Source: Beaufortia kweichowensis
Taxonomy: Eukaryota > Chordata > Actinopteri > Cypriniformes > Gastromyzontidae
NCBI GenBank assembly: GCA_019155185.1
Contig: CM032802.1
Coordinates: 14,303,638-14,367,637, forward strand
DNA: 64,000 nucleotides
Reading direction: 5' to 3'
Shown: positions 42,301 to 50,142 of the stretch, in pieces
Layout: each line of letters opens with the position of its first letter
Position numbering within the stretch: position 1 is the first letter of the stretch
The notes under the pieces: generated by a model
The model's input: only the letters and a program-made list of their open reading frames with translations
Told to the model about the DNA's origin: nothing
Database searches by the model: none
Translations under genes and position numbers: made by a program

Positions 42301-45300
42301 CATATATTTTATCGCGATTCGATATGATATCTGCACAGCCCTACATCTGCCTTCATCTTAGGGGTCAAGAAAAAAGGCAAACATTGGTTCAAGAGTGCCT
42401 TGATGCCTTTCCAACTTGGAATGCAGCCTCCGACTGCAGCATTGTACAGCCAAGGTTACCTGCTGATAATGTCTCAATATCAGGGTCCGCATTGCAGTAA
42501 GACTTCTGGTGCTCAGGTGTGCATCCTTGATAGATTCGTGTTTGGTGGACACCATCAATGCCTGAAAGTGAGAACAACAACAAACAGACATACAGCCAAT
42601 ATTGATAAATATTTGTTCAATAAAGTAGCTACTTAAGTAGGAGAAAAAACTAATTTGTCAATTTTCAATTTTAAAGTGATATGGTGGATATGCAGTCTAC
42701 AGTACAGTGAAATAAATGCTTTAGGATATACAGTATTTCATATAAAATTAGACAGCTAAATAGGCAAGGAGGTTAGAGCAAGGAGAAAGTCACCTGATAT
42801 AGAGGGATCTTGTGTTTAGCCATGAGGTTGCATATAAACACATAAGAGGTATGTAGATGGTGCACAACATACGTTGGCTTGAGGTGATTGGGTTTGCTGA
42901 AGTTATCTCCCCATGCAATCCTAATCCATAAAGCCTCATCCTTGTGTTTCTTTATCTTAATGGAAATCTTAAAAATCAAAATATTTAGGTTAACAGCATA
43001 ACTAGATTTCTGCAAAAAATATATTAAATCGCCTTAATAGTGATTAGTGACACACTGAGACAAAATGGTTAATAAACATGAAAATCTTTTTTTAATGCTG
43101 TCACTTTGTTTTTGTGAAAAGTTGTGCATTACTGTTATTACATGTCTGATAACTCCATTTAGGTGTGCTTTAAACTGCTCTTTAAACTGTGTCAGCTCCA
43201 CACGAAGCGTGTCATCTGTGGAGAAAGGTAGAAACAGCACAACAAAATTTGTTTAATGTACCAATCAATCTGTGTATGTTGTAATTCACATTCTTTGTAA
43301 GCAATTTACCAATAAAACATCATATACAAGACCTCTTACCTTGTGGCTCAACAAGCTGGCATGTATGCCAGATTTCTTGATCAGGGTTTTCTATACGATC
43401 TAATGGATTTAAATAATTATACATTTTACATTATACATCTAAGATTATTAAAGAACAAAATGACATTTATCGCAATTTACTTACTGATAGTCCAAAAACT
43501 ATTACAAGAAATGTTTGTTAAATCACAATTACTCACTGATCATTTCCAAATTAGTTACATGCTTTAGGTTCAATCCTCTCTCCTACAACACACAAAAAAA
43601 AAAAGATTTTCACAACCTTTGTTCTTTAAATCAGTGCAGTCAACTGCGTAAAATTGTAACTCCAAAAAAAGTTGAAACACTTTGAAAAATGTAAATACGA
43701 ACAGAATGCAGTGATTAGCACATCTCATAATATAATTATATACCTATATTTTATTCACAATAGAACACAAAAAAACATATCAACTGTCTAAACAGAGAAA
43801 TGTACCATTTTTAATGCCATGCCAGCTTCTATGGCTAAGTTCGTGATGAGAGCCAGATTCAATTAAGAATAAAACTAAATGAGTTGTTTAAGATTTTATT
43901 TTCTAAAAAATGCCTTGCTATTTTCATTGCAGTATCATGCCTGTTTTTAAAGTAGGTTTGCCTGAGGGCCCAAACATCACAGCCATTCAATTGTCCCTTG
44001 ACATTTCTCCAGATCTTTCAGAATCTTTCAATCATATTATGTACTGTAAATAATGAGATATTTGAAACGTTTTCAGTTTAACATTATTCTTTTTGCTCAG
44101 AGACTCTGCCTGTGTAGATATTTTTCATCTACCCACTCACATTACTGACTCAGGGCTTGACAATAATTCTAGCAATGCAATTTTACTTACCGACCCAAAA
44201 TGTAGCGTACAAATATCAATACTCAAATCAATAACAATAATAACTGCTATTATTTGTATTAAAGCCTTTGTGATGTAGTCAGTTATATCAGTTTCAACTT
44301 CATCTCAGACAACAGCCTCAAAGCTCATAGTTTTTACAAAACAATCAATTATTAATAAAAAAAAGTACTACAATAGCTGTATGTACCCACATTAAAATAC
44401 ATAATTTTCCCATGTCGGTTATTTTGATTTTCTAATCCTGGTAACATTTTCCCTTTAAAAAACATGCTACCGTGTGTGTGGTCACATAACTATAGGGGTG
44501 AAATTAATCGTTGCATCGCGATGCGGACGTGGACGATTCTGCATCGATGCAGTAATAGACCTTAATGGATTATAGTCTATGACGTCATTCGCATATATGC
44601 GTGTCAGTCATGCGAGTTTAAAATGGCGGAAGGAGGCGAAATACAGACGCTAATATTAAAAAATGCCATGTGCAGGATTATTGAAAACCGAGGTTGCTAG
44701 GGTTGCCACCCGTCCCGTGAAATACGGAATCGTCCTGTATTTACAGGCAAAATGAGGCGTCCCGTATCAAATTAATACGGGACGCGATTTGTCCCGTATT
44801 TTACATAGGTCTACATTATGCAGCATCCCGTGCAAATCACCCCATCCGCATTGAGCGAAGACTCGTCCTATTCTGCCCCTGATTGGGTAATGCTCGCTGC
44901 CATGGTTGGTTCGTTTCAGGTTTCTGAAAGTTTCAGAGCTGAAACGAAAGCGGATGCAAAAGTACAGACGAAAGTGGGAGGAATCAAATACTTGGCTGGA
45001 AAGTGTCAGCGGTAATGGCTATTGCACAATTTGTCGGCGAGTGTTCTCTGTGGCGCACGGTGGCCTGTCAGATGTGCGACAGCATGCCTCGGGAGAGCAA
45101 CATTCACGCAATGCTAGAGCTCACCGAAATCAGAGTGATTTCAGTAGCAGATATCTTATTATAATGTCCATTGGTATCAATCTTAATATTTTTATGAAAA
45201 CATGTTTTAATGATATACCACCACTGGCACGCCATCGGGACTGTGGTCATCGGGACTGTGGCAGGCGTCCCTTATTTTTCTGTATTGAAGGTGGCAACCC

Positions 45301-46849
45301 TAGAGGTTGCAAAGAATGCATCGTGAAATCGAATTGAATCGAATGGTTGACATGATAATCGTAATCGAATTGAATCGTGAAACCAGTGCCAATTCACACC
45401 CCTACATAACTATGCCCGTCCAGTCAGCGGCACAGACAAACATGGAGAACTCAAACTCCTGGTTAACTGAACAACAGGAGCAGCCTATACTCACAGTGCC
45501 TGTTTTTTGGGCACATTTTGGTTTCAGTAAAGAAGACACAGAACAAAATTATGTTAAATGTAGGAAAACAGTCTCAACAACCAAAGGTAATACAACCAAT
45601 TTGTTTCAACACTTTGTACCCCAAGACTTATATCTTGTAACTTATAATATCTTGTAATAAGGGGCATAATAGGTCACATTTAAGCTAAATTAATAAAGTC
45701 AAATGAAAGTACAGAAAACAAATGATTTAGTATTGTTTTGTGCAAATTTACGGAGCCTCAAATTACAGTAAACAACAGCAAGTTTTGCAGAGCTCTGTGC
45801 AAAACTAATGTAGTTAAAGGCATTGGACATTAAGGCAGGGCATTTCAGTAATTTATTCTGGAATCTCGCAGTTCACGCAACATATTTTTTATTTATCTAT
45901 CTTATATATTTATATTATATAGGCGACATTAGCTGGCTTATAACTTAAAACTGCTGCAATCTACAATGACAATGAGTATTGTTCTAAATCTTACATTAGT
46001 AAGCATAAATCATAAAGTATCGAGAATACAAGCACTATGCACATTCTAGTTGTGATCGCTGTATTTTGAGCCCTTTATATGCAAAAGATGTCAACAAAGT
46101 GTGCATTATGTATAAGAAGACAAACAATAGAAAAAATACTATAATTTATTTATAGTCAAAAGTTATTATAGATACACTGAAACCCGCGACCATTAAAATT
46201 GTTGTAAAAAAATTGTGTACATCTCAAAACGAATCAGTAAATCCTAAAAAGTCACATTTCCAGAAGAAAAATCACAGGTTAACTTTTAATTTTTTGAAAT
46301 CAAAACGGGTCAATTTGACCCAGAACATAAAACAAGGCTTGTGGATAACTTTTGCCACAAGATGGCGGGCATGTTTACGTATAGCATCAGCTAGCTAAAG
46401 CGGCCAATAAGCGGTCTATGACTAGTTAATATAAAAAAGTATTTTTACTTATTTGTTTGTTTGTAATTCCTGTTTGTATTTACTAAACAAACATCCGCGC
46501 CTCACATCCGCGTTACAAGTCGAACGTTCCTCTAGTCTCGAACGAACGAGTTGCCCAGATGCATTTGAAAGCAGCATATAAGAGTAAAATAACTCGGAAA
46601 ATAAACATAAAACAAATGGAAACTGATGTAAGTAAAATGATTATTCCGTGAATCATTCAATATAGTAATTTATCTTACCTCACAGAAACTGATTATGTTT
46701 TCCACTATAGTCCATTTGGGTCTTGTGTAATCCAAAGCGCGCAGCTGACCTTCTTTTAAACAGTTCCAGGTTTTTAAAAGACTCTCTATATTTCTACTCG
46801 GTATTCTTCTTAATAGCCTACGTAAAACATATCTAGCTTGTTCGTCCAT
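30205..46849 (-). CDS. cenpn: Centromere protein N, ten coding exons
   Basis: CENP-N is a constitutive centromere (CCAN) subunit that reads CENP-A nucleosomes with its N-terminal pyrin-like fold and pairs with CENP-L through its C-terminal half. Ten exons with GT-AG borders were joined: 46849-46679, 43582-43537, 43390-43340, 43215-43142, 42967-42794, 42561-42460, 40935-40881, 40697-40588, 40408-40285 and 30305-30205. They give 1,008 nt, 335 aa plus stop, against 339 aa in human. The diagnostic blocks are ALWIRIAWG plus KPTYVVHH (exon 5), FGDNPTPKLE (exon 8), LETRYRGKG (exon 9) and PVTPLL plus NYF (exon 10). Of the CENP-A-contact residues I recall from human structures, E3, R11 and K45 are kept and K15 is Arg. 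Intron 9 is about 10 kb because of transposon insertions. The gene lies upstream of atmin in the same orientation, as in human. Confidence 0.96.
30306..30958. other. cenpn intron 9, start (3' side), no gene
   Basis: Plain AT-rich intronic sequence next to exon 10. Confidence 0.5.
30959..31471 (+). mobile_element. LINE 3' end, RTE-X-like
   Basis: It encodes KVKVYKTVVRPAMLYGLETV, then RMLRFSLGVTRMDRIRNEHI and, out of frame, GRRMLEMELPGRRGRGRPKR. It ends CTGTGGCGACCCCTAAAAGG and an AGAAGAAGAAG tail. This is the C-terminal region of an RTE-X-type reverse transcriptase ORF. The copy is 5'-truncated and frameshifted. Confidence 0.75.
31540..31660. repeat. 120-bp direct repeat, copy 1
   Basis: Matches 31856-31978 at about 90% (AATAATGGAGTATTTAGACA against AATAATGAAGTATTCAAACA; CCAATAAAACAGGTAAGTGG against CCAATAAAACATGTAAGTGG). 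The spacing is 316 bp. Origin unknown. Confidence 0.8.
31856..31978. repeat. 120-bp direct repeat, copy 2
   Basis: Second member of the pair. The two copies could be terminal repeats of a small element or a local duplication. I found no other element hallmarks. Confidence 0.8.
31979..33104. other. cenpn intron 9, no gene recognised
   Basis: Contains a short inverted repeat (TTTATTTGTCAAATA and TATTTGACAAATAAA, 32497-32567). On the plus strand it has a CCAAT-like and AATAAAAG-like arrangement (32783-32812). No exon could be supported. Confidence 0.4.
33117..36460 (+). mobile_element. Rex3-like (RTE clade) LINE, near full length
   Basis: A 12-bp exact target duplication ATGTTTAACTTG flanks the copy (33105-33116, 36461-36472), and the 3' end is ATGG/GATG repeats. 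Endonuclease (33555-34260), linker, reverse transcriptase (34700-35730) and C-terminal parts (36034-36426) appear in order but in shifting frames. It lies in cenpn intron 9 in antisense orientation. The Rex3 label rests on the RTE-type protein and the GATG-type tail. Confidence 0.9.
33555..36426 (+). pseudogene. Rex3-like endonuclease/reverse transcriptase, multiply frameshifted
   Basis: Recognisable blocks are TLGTWNVTSLGGKEPELVRE (endonuclease start), DFNAHGQ (about 33960), FVDLEKAFDRVPQG (RT motif A, about 35346), SSLLLWDDVVLLASS (motif C, about 35630) and the C-terminus SRLAWERLGVPPEELEEVSG ending PPRPGPG and TAA near 36426. The normal F/YADD box reads LWDD here, and at least six frame changes are visible, so the copy cannot encode active protein. 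Confidence 0.88.
36437..36464 (+). repeat. (ATGG)n 3' tail of Rex3-like LINE
   Basis: Tandem ATGG units end the LINE and merge into the right target duplicate. Confidence 0.9.
36917..38469 (-). mobile_element. Tc1-family transposon, nearly complete
   Basis: The copy is 1,553 bp with about 205-bp inverted repeats beginning CAGGGAGTGCAGAATTATTA. Inner repeats with GCATAATTATTAGGCAAC give an IR/DR arrangement. It is flanked by TA (36915-36916, 38470-38471). The transposase is on the minus strand. It lies in cenpn intron 9. Confidence 0.95.
37235..38251 (-). pseudogene. Tc1 transposase with two frame lesions
   Basis: It starts MGQKKDLTGSEKSKIVRYIA (helix-turn-helix) and has catalytic blocks KVLWTDEMRVSLDGPDGWAR, FMQDNAPSH and DLNPIENLW, ending KKGGYIGH and TAA at 37235. 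Frames change near 38090 and near 37530. Length and order are otherwise complete. The frameshifts make it inactive. Confidence 0.92.
38641..39333. other. cenpn intron 9, no gene recognised
   Basis: A segment at 38660-38740 (AACCGAACCGAGGATTTCGTG) resembles the end of a hAT element, but no partner end was found. Confidence 0.35.
39334..39650 (+). mobile_element. LINE 3' end with GTCGCTTTGGATAAAAGCGT tail
   Basis: It encodes GLWNNLPNAIRSATSLTSFK and then KLLKTHLFHEHLTV followed by a stop. The 3' UTR ends GTCGCTTTGGATAAAAGCGT and AAATGTAAATG. It is a 5'-truncated L2-like copy whose tail matches the SINE at 20196-20377. Confidence 0.8.
40005..40265 (+). mobile_element. second LINE 3' end with the same tail
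   Basis: The frame ends QLKTYLFCQHLTH and a stop, followed by a 3' UTR ending AGCTTTGGATAAAAGTGTCT and AAATGTAAATG. It lies 20 bp from cenpn exon 9. Confidence 0.75.
40285..40408 (-). CDS. cenpn: cenpn exon 9
   Basis: This 124-bp exon has acceptor ...CTTTTCAG and donor GTGAGA. It encodes LETRYRGKGNITLSDKEELF and then RGVVKFSSSSLLQSLRHCVA. It corresponds to human LETKFKSGLNGSILAEREEP and onward. The next exon is 9,979 bp away. Confidence 0.94.
40588..40697 (-). CDS. cenpn: cenpn exon 8
   Basis: This 110-bp exon has acceptor ...TATGCAG and donor GTATGT. It encodes IEKEHAAHEDLRHQLACEAF followed by GDNPTPKLESAVYR, matching human VEKERVQRITQETFGDYPQPQLEFAQYK. Confidence 0.92.
40881..40935 (-). 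CDS. cenpn: cenpn exon 7
   Basis: This 55-bp exon has acceptor ...TTGTTAG and donor GTATGT. It encodes VFPINHLSILGERNACPP plus one base. Similarity to human is weak here (ILGER against LQER), but the phase is exact. Confidence 0.8.
40936..42459. other. cenpn intron 6
   Basis: Intron between exons 7 and 6. It holds the hAT MITE at 41875-42343 and an unmatched hAT-like end TAGGGCTGTGCAATTAAT at about 41562. No other gene was found. Confidence 0.5.
41875..42343. mobile_element. hAT MITE (TAGGGCTGGGCGATAT ends)
   Basis: The ends TAGGGCTGGGCGATAT and ATATCTGCACAGCCCTA are imperfect inverted repeats. The 8-bp target duplication CATCTGCC is exact (41867-41874, 42344-42351). The copy is 469 bp and non-coding. 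Confidence 0.88.
42460..42561 (-). CDS. cenpn: cenpn exon 6
   Basis: This 102-bp exon (34 codons) has acceptor ...TTTCAG and donor GTAACC. It encodes ALMVSTKHESIKDAHL and ends ...LRHYQQ, matching human ALTIASKHH...FKQYNQ. Confidence 0.93.
42794..42967 (-). CDS. cenpn: cenpn exon 5 (WIRIAWG exon)
   Basis: This 174-bp exon (58 codons, phase 0 at both ends) carries the most diagnostic CENP-N block: EALWIRIAWG, then KPNHLKPTYVVHH. The donor GTGACT follows ...YQ. Confidence 0.96.
43142..43215 (-). CDS. cenpn: cenpn exon 4
   Basis: This 74-bp exon has acceptor ...CTCCACAG and donor GTAATA. It encodes DDTLRVELTQFKEQFKAHLN and onward to VIRH, and ends in phase 0. It aligns with the human DLFDMKQFKNSFKK segment. 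Confidence 0.87.
43340..43390 (-). CDS. cenpn: cenpn exon 3
   Basis: This 51-bp exon has acceptor ...CGTATAG and donor GTAAGA. It encodes NPDQEIWHTCQLVEPQ with one partial codon at each end. The Trp aligns with the conserved KVW of human CENP-N. This segment is shorter than in human. Confidence 0.83.
43537..43582 (-). CDS. cenpn: cenpn exon 2
   Basis: This 46-bp exon lies between ...GTTGTAG and GTGAGT. It encodes ERGLNLKHVTNLEMI plus one base. Its small size makes it easy to miss, but the phase agrees with both neighbours. Confidence 0.85.
43583..44484. other. cenpn intron 1, part
   Basis: Contains a remnant of a DNA transposon (about 43640-44060, CCAAAAAAAGTTGAAACACT...AGAATGCAGTGATTAGCA) without intact ends. 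No gene was recognised. Confidence 0.4.
44698..45302 (+). mobile_element. nested hAT element (TAGGGTTGCCACC ends)
   Basis: The inverted repeats TAGGGTTGCCACC and GGTGGCAACCCTA are nearly perfect. The 8-bp target duplication GAGGTTGC is exact (44690-44697, 45303-45310). It carries a zinc-finger ORF and no catalytic domain. Confidence 0.92.
44906..45180 (+). pseudogene. zinc-finger (BED/C2H2-like) exon within the nested hAT
   Basis: It encodes FLKVSELKRKRMQKYRRKWE and then GYCTICRRVFSVAHGGLSD, followed by VRQHASGEQHSRNARAH. The CTIC...H-x5-H spacing fits a DNA-binding finger such as those at the start of hAT transposases. The frame stays open to the end of the exon, but later exons are missing. 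Confidence 0.6.
45421..45645 (+). pseudogene. BED-finger N-terminus of a third hAT
   Basis: The frame includes PVFWAHFGFSKEDTEQNYVK and then CRKTVSTTKGNTTNLFQHF, the BED pattern W-x-HF...C-x2-(C)...NTTNL-x2-H. It adjoins the 44493-45404 element, which inserted just upstream of it. The first Cys of the finger is replaced (NYVKC). Confidence 0.7.
45661..46678. other. cenpn intron 1, rest
   Basis: AT-rich sequence with no recognised element or gene. Confidence 0.45.
46679..46849 (-). CDS. cenpn: cenpn exon 1 (residues 1-57)
   Basis: The exon begins with ATG at 46849 (MDEQARYVLRRLLRRIP...) and ends in phase 0 with donor GTAAGA. It encodes most of the pyrin-like CENP-A-binding domain, including E3, R11 and K45 (human numbering matches without gaps). 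Confidence 0.94.
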
Positions 46850-47002
46850 TGTTTGGACAAACCGATTCTTCGCTAAACGTTAATACGCATTGGCTATGTC
46901 GCTCACGCTTTAAACATTACACAAACCGCTAAAAATCAAACAAAGCTTAACCGGAACATCCGGTTACGCAGCGAGTAATAAATGGAATAAAAGTCTTTTG
47001 GA
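46850..47002 (-). promoter_or_regulatory. cenpn: cenpn 5' UTR and proximal promoter
   Basis: Only about 150 bp separate the cenpn start codon from a P-type transposon end. The interval holds an inverted CCGGAACATCCGG motif (46951-46963, ETS-like half sites) and no obvious TATA box. The promoter must lie in this short stretch or inside the transposon. Confidence 0.45.
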
Positions 47003-47076
47003 CATAGACATCATAGACGCCCTATTGGCCGCTGAGATTTGCGTACTCCTAGTTTCGTTGCGTAGCAGCAGTTAAG

Positions 47077-47163
47077 ATGCCAGAGCACTGTGCAGCATTT
47101 TCCTGTTCTGATCGGCGGACCATCGCAAGTAGGGCTCGGGGGATTACTTTTCACAAGTTTTAA
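47077..47163 (+). pseudogene. truncated THAP domain
   Basis: It encodes MPEHCAAFSCSDRRTIASRA and then RGITFHKF before a stop. The C-x4-C pair, the arginine run and G-x-x-FHKF are the hallmarks of the first 30 residues of a THAP DNA-binding domain. The C-x2-H half and the transposase are absent. Confidence 0.75.
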
Positions 47164-47696
47164 CATTACTATCGTACTATTGGTTGTATTTTAAATCCAG
47201 AGAATTGAGAAGGAGCAAGGATCTTTGATAGTACTGTCATGAAATCGTAGCTAGCTAACGTTAGCTAGGCTATGTATCTCCCTCCCTCAACTCAAGTGTT
47301 TTCCACATAACTTACTATTCAGATCAGAAAGAAGTTCGAAAGCACTTGTTAGATGCACGAAACTTACTTTTAGCGTTAGGTAACGTTACTGAGATATCTT
47401 ATCCCGTGCGAATTGGACATTAATATTACAGACGTCTGTGTATAAATTACATTATTACTCCATCTACCCATGTAAAGTTAATCCCGCCCGAATAGGGCTT
47501 TTGATTACAATTGACACTGATTACAATGCTATGTAGAAATAAAACAATTATTATTGGTATAACATTGGCCAGCGAACTTAGTATTTTGTTGTTAGCTTCA
47601 CTATTTACTTAATCAAGTAAGTTTTCAGTAGTCCTATTTCAAAATAGGAGTTTTGTTGAAGAAAGGTTCTAAGAAATGTGAAGAATGTGAAGAGAG

Positions 47697-47697
47697 A

Positions 47698-47730
<33 letters not shown>

Positions 47731-47745
47731 TGTGTGTGTGTGTGT
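47697..47745. repeat. (GT)n(GA)n(GT)n microsatellite
   Basis: A compound dinucleotide repeat within the P-type transposon. Confidence 0.95.
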
Positions 47746-48344
47746 CACAAATCATTATAAATTGTTTCTTCAACTTATTAAAATATCTTATTTTATCTGT
47801 TTCTGCTTCTTTATTATATTTATAGTGTGTGATTTATAAATTACATTATATCCTACATCACATATTTTGGACGTCTGGTCACTCTATATCTTATATCAGA
47901 ATATTATATAACTGTTAAGCCTACTATGAATATTAAAATACGCTGAACTATGTGTCCTGTATCATAGCTACATGAATGACCTTTGCAGCAAAAAAAACCC
48001 GCCTCAAAATCAGTTAGGTATTTAGTGAGATATGATTAATTAAATGCGCTGACAGCTCATTGCACCTGGCAAACAAGTTACACTGAGTGGAGCTGGCGAC
48101 CGATAAAGATGGCGGCTCCACGGCTCGACCGTGCCAATAGGCAGTAGCGTTCGATAGGGCGTCTACCTATATGATGTCTATGCTTTTGGACGCACAGCGT
48201 TTCTTCTTCGTCTTCTTCTTCTTTTAGTTACTTGGCAGATTACATCGTTCATGTGTTGCATACCGCCACCTACTGTACAGGAGTGTGTAGAGTGTTGCAT
48301 TAAACCTTTGGTTATTCAATCAAAATGGGGCCAAAAAAAAACGT

Positions 48345-49078
48345 TTAAATTCTTCTTATTAAATCACTGTTTTTAAGGAAAATAAATAAGGTTCTAATTC
48401 TTTCTCTTTGCAGTCCTTGTTCCCCAAGAATATTCTCAATGCTATTGTCCATTTCTTTCCATCTTTGTCTCTGCTCACTGTACCTTCTACATCTAAATGA
48501 AACATGTTTTACATCTTCCTGTGTTTGACATTCTGTACATAAACCATTTCCTTTTCCTATCAGCTTCAGTGTTGCATTCAGTCCTGTATGTCCCATTCTT
48601 AATCTTGAGTATACTATTTCTTCCTTCCTATTTTTCATATGAATTCTTTTTCCTCCAACATGTTTCTGAAAATTGTAATATTGCCTAGCCTTAGTTTCTG
48701 CTTCCCATTCCTGTTGCCATTTCTTTGTTATTTCAATTTTTATTTTAGCTTTCGCTTCTTCTTTCCCTATTGGGACATTAATTTCTATTTCTTTATTTTT
48801 TAGTGCCTTTTTAGCTAAATCATCTGCCTTTTCATTACCTCTAATTCCAATATGTGCTGGAACCCAACAGAACTGAACTGCTATTCCTAGGCTTTGAATA
48901 TTTAACAGTATATTTCTAATCTCTACTATTAGATCATCTCTGACTGAAACTCCACTTTCTAAGCTCTGCATTACAGCCATTGAATCTGAGCATATGGTTT
49001 TATCTTTTCTATCCACCTTAATGCTGTTATTATACCAATCATTTCAATTGAATATACTGAAAGGAAATTATTTAGTCT
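48345..49078 (-). pseudogene. LINE RNase H and C-terminal region
   Basis: It contains ICSDSMAVMQSLESG (RNase H SDS block) and CWVPAHIGIRGNEKADDLAK (H-x-G-x-x-GNE-x-AD block). A zinc-binding C-terminus CTECQTQEDVKHVSFRC then follows and the frame ends RRI. This domain order is characteristic of I-superfamily LINEs. Confidence 0.88.
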
Positions 49079-49083
49079 ATACT

Positions 49084-49785
49084 TCAGACCTTTTTTAAAT
49101 TCAGGAATATGAAGTAAACAAGGAGTAAACATTTCTTCTCCAAAAAATAATTTAGTCTGGTCACTATTATTTTCTCCATTAATTTCCCTAAATGTGATGT
49201 CAGCGCAATAGGCCTGTAATTCTCTGGATTGCTTGGGTCTTTTCCTGGCTTAGAAAATGGAAGAATAATTGCCCTTTTCCATAATTTTGGCAGTTTGCCC
49301 TTATTCCATACTTCATTAAATAATTCTAGAATCTTATTCAGTATTCCATCTGGTAATTTCCTAAACATAGCATAACATAAATTATCTATTCCTGGCGAGG
49401 AGTATCCAGTTTTATTTAAGGCCATTTTAAGTTCTGACATAGGTAATTCAGCATCTAGTATAGTATTTGTCTCTTGTTTAGCATTTAATACATCTTTATT
49501 TTCCTTCAAGATTTCATCTTTTTTTCATCTTTTCTTTTGAACATATCATCTACGTGGTTACCTTTATGAATGTCAGCAAACTTTTTACCTAACATATTTG
49601 CCTTATCAGAGTCTGATACAGCATGATTTCTTCCATCAATTAACACTGGTATTTGTGATCGTTTATATTTACCTGTCATTTTCTTTATCATCATCCACAT
49701 CTTATCCAAAGTTGTTTCTCTTCCAATTGTTGAACAAAATTGTCTCCAAGTTTCTTTCTTGGCTTCTTTAATTACCTTCCTTACC
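49084..49785 (-). pseudogene. LINE reverse transcriptase, N-terminal part
   Basis: It encodes the linker and the RT start: LPKLWKRAIILPFSKPGKDP and NPENYRPIALTSHLGKLMEK. The catalytic palm (motifs A to C) is deleted, since RNase H sequence follows directly. A frameshift lies near 49506. Confidence 0.82.
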
Positions 49786-49790
49786 ATAGC

Positions 49791-50142
49791 TGTTATGGAC
49801 TGAGGGACCGGAGACCAGAAATCACTGGAGAGATGTTTATTGAACACAAGCAGAGTAAAGAAAACAATGGCAGGCTTGCAATGACAGACAGATGAGTAAA
49901 ATGGAGTAAAGTACTGTCCTTAGGCATGACGGGAGAAGGCTGTGGTTGAGAGCAGGAACTGGAGAACGGGGAAAAATGGAGATAGTGGAGATCAGGAGCT
50001 TCGGATATCGCGGAGAATACAGGACTAAGAGCACAACGATAAACTAAAGCACAGGTATGTTACAAAGGATAAGCTTAGGAATCTGAGTCCTTACGTAAAC
50101 GAGACCGGACAATAAGTGGTAGTGAGTGCGTGTCTTATATGT
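49791..50142 (-). repeat. Gypsy 3' LTR, truncated on the internal side
   Basis: Begins TGTTATGGACTGAGG on the plus strand. Homology to the 5' LTR stops after CTTATATGTG, where the chromodomain sequence starts. A deletion has therefore removed the end of pol and the start of this LTR. Confidence 0.9.

Larger units (their letters stand above)
44493..45404 (+). mobile_element. hAT element (TAGGGGTG ends) containing a second hAT
   Basis: TAGGGGTGAAATTAATCG and CAATTCACACCCCTA are terminal inverted repeats with an exact 8-bp duplication CATAACTA (44485-44492, 45405-45412). Inside, a start MAEGGEIQTLILK (44623) is cut off by the nested element. With the insert removed only about 300 bp remain. Confidence 0.9.
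47003..48182 (+). mobile_element. P-element/THAP-type transposon, internally deleted
   Basis: The ends CATAGACATCATAGACGCCC and the complement of ...GGGCGTCTACCTATATGATGTCTATG are inverted repeats with a short insertion in one. The 8-bp duplication CTTTTGGA is exact (46995-47002, 48183-48190). A THAP-type start codon exon lies near the left end, and the rest is non-coding. An 8-bp duplication plus a THAP domain fits P elements (THAP9 relatives), known in zebrafish. It stands 154 bp upstream of the cenpn ATG. Confidence 0.78.

Noticed and set aside
41562..42343. Larger hAT beginning at TAGGGCTGTGCAATTAAT and ending at 42343.
   Set aside because: The 8-bp flank before 41562 does not match the flank after 42343, while the start at 41875 has exact CATCTGCC duplicates.
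43034..43240. Longer version of cenpn exon 4 reading through to a stop at 43034.
   Set aside because: It continues past the GTAATA donor; splicing at 43142 gives the frame and alignment of exon 5, while read-through gives an unrelated tail.
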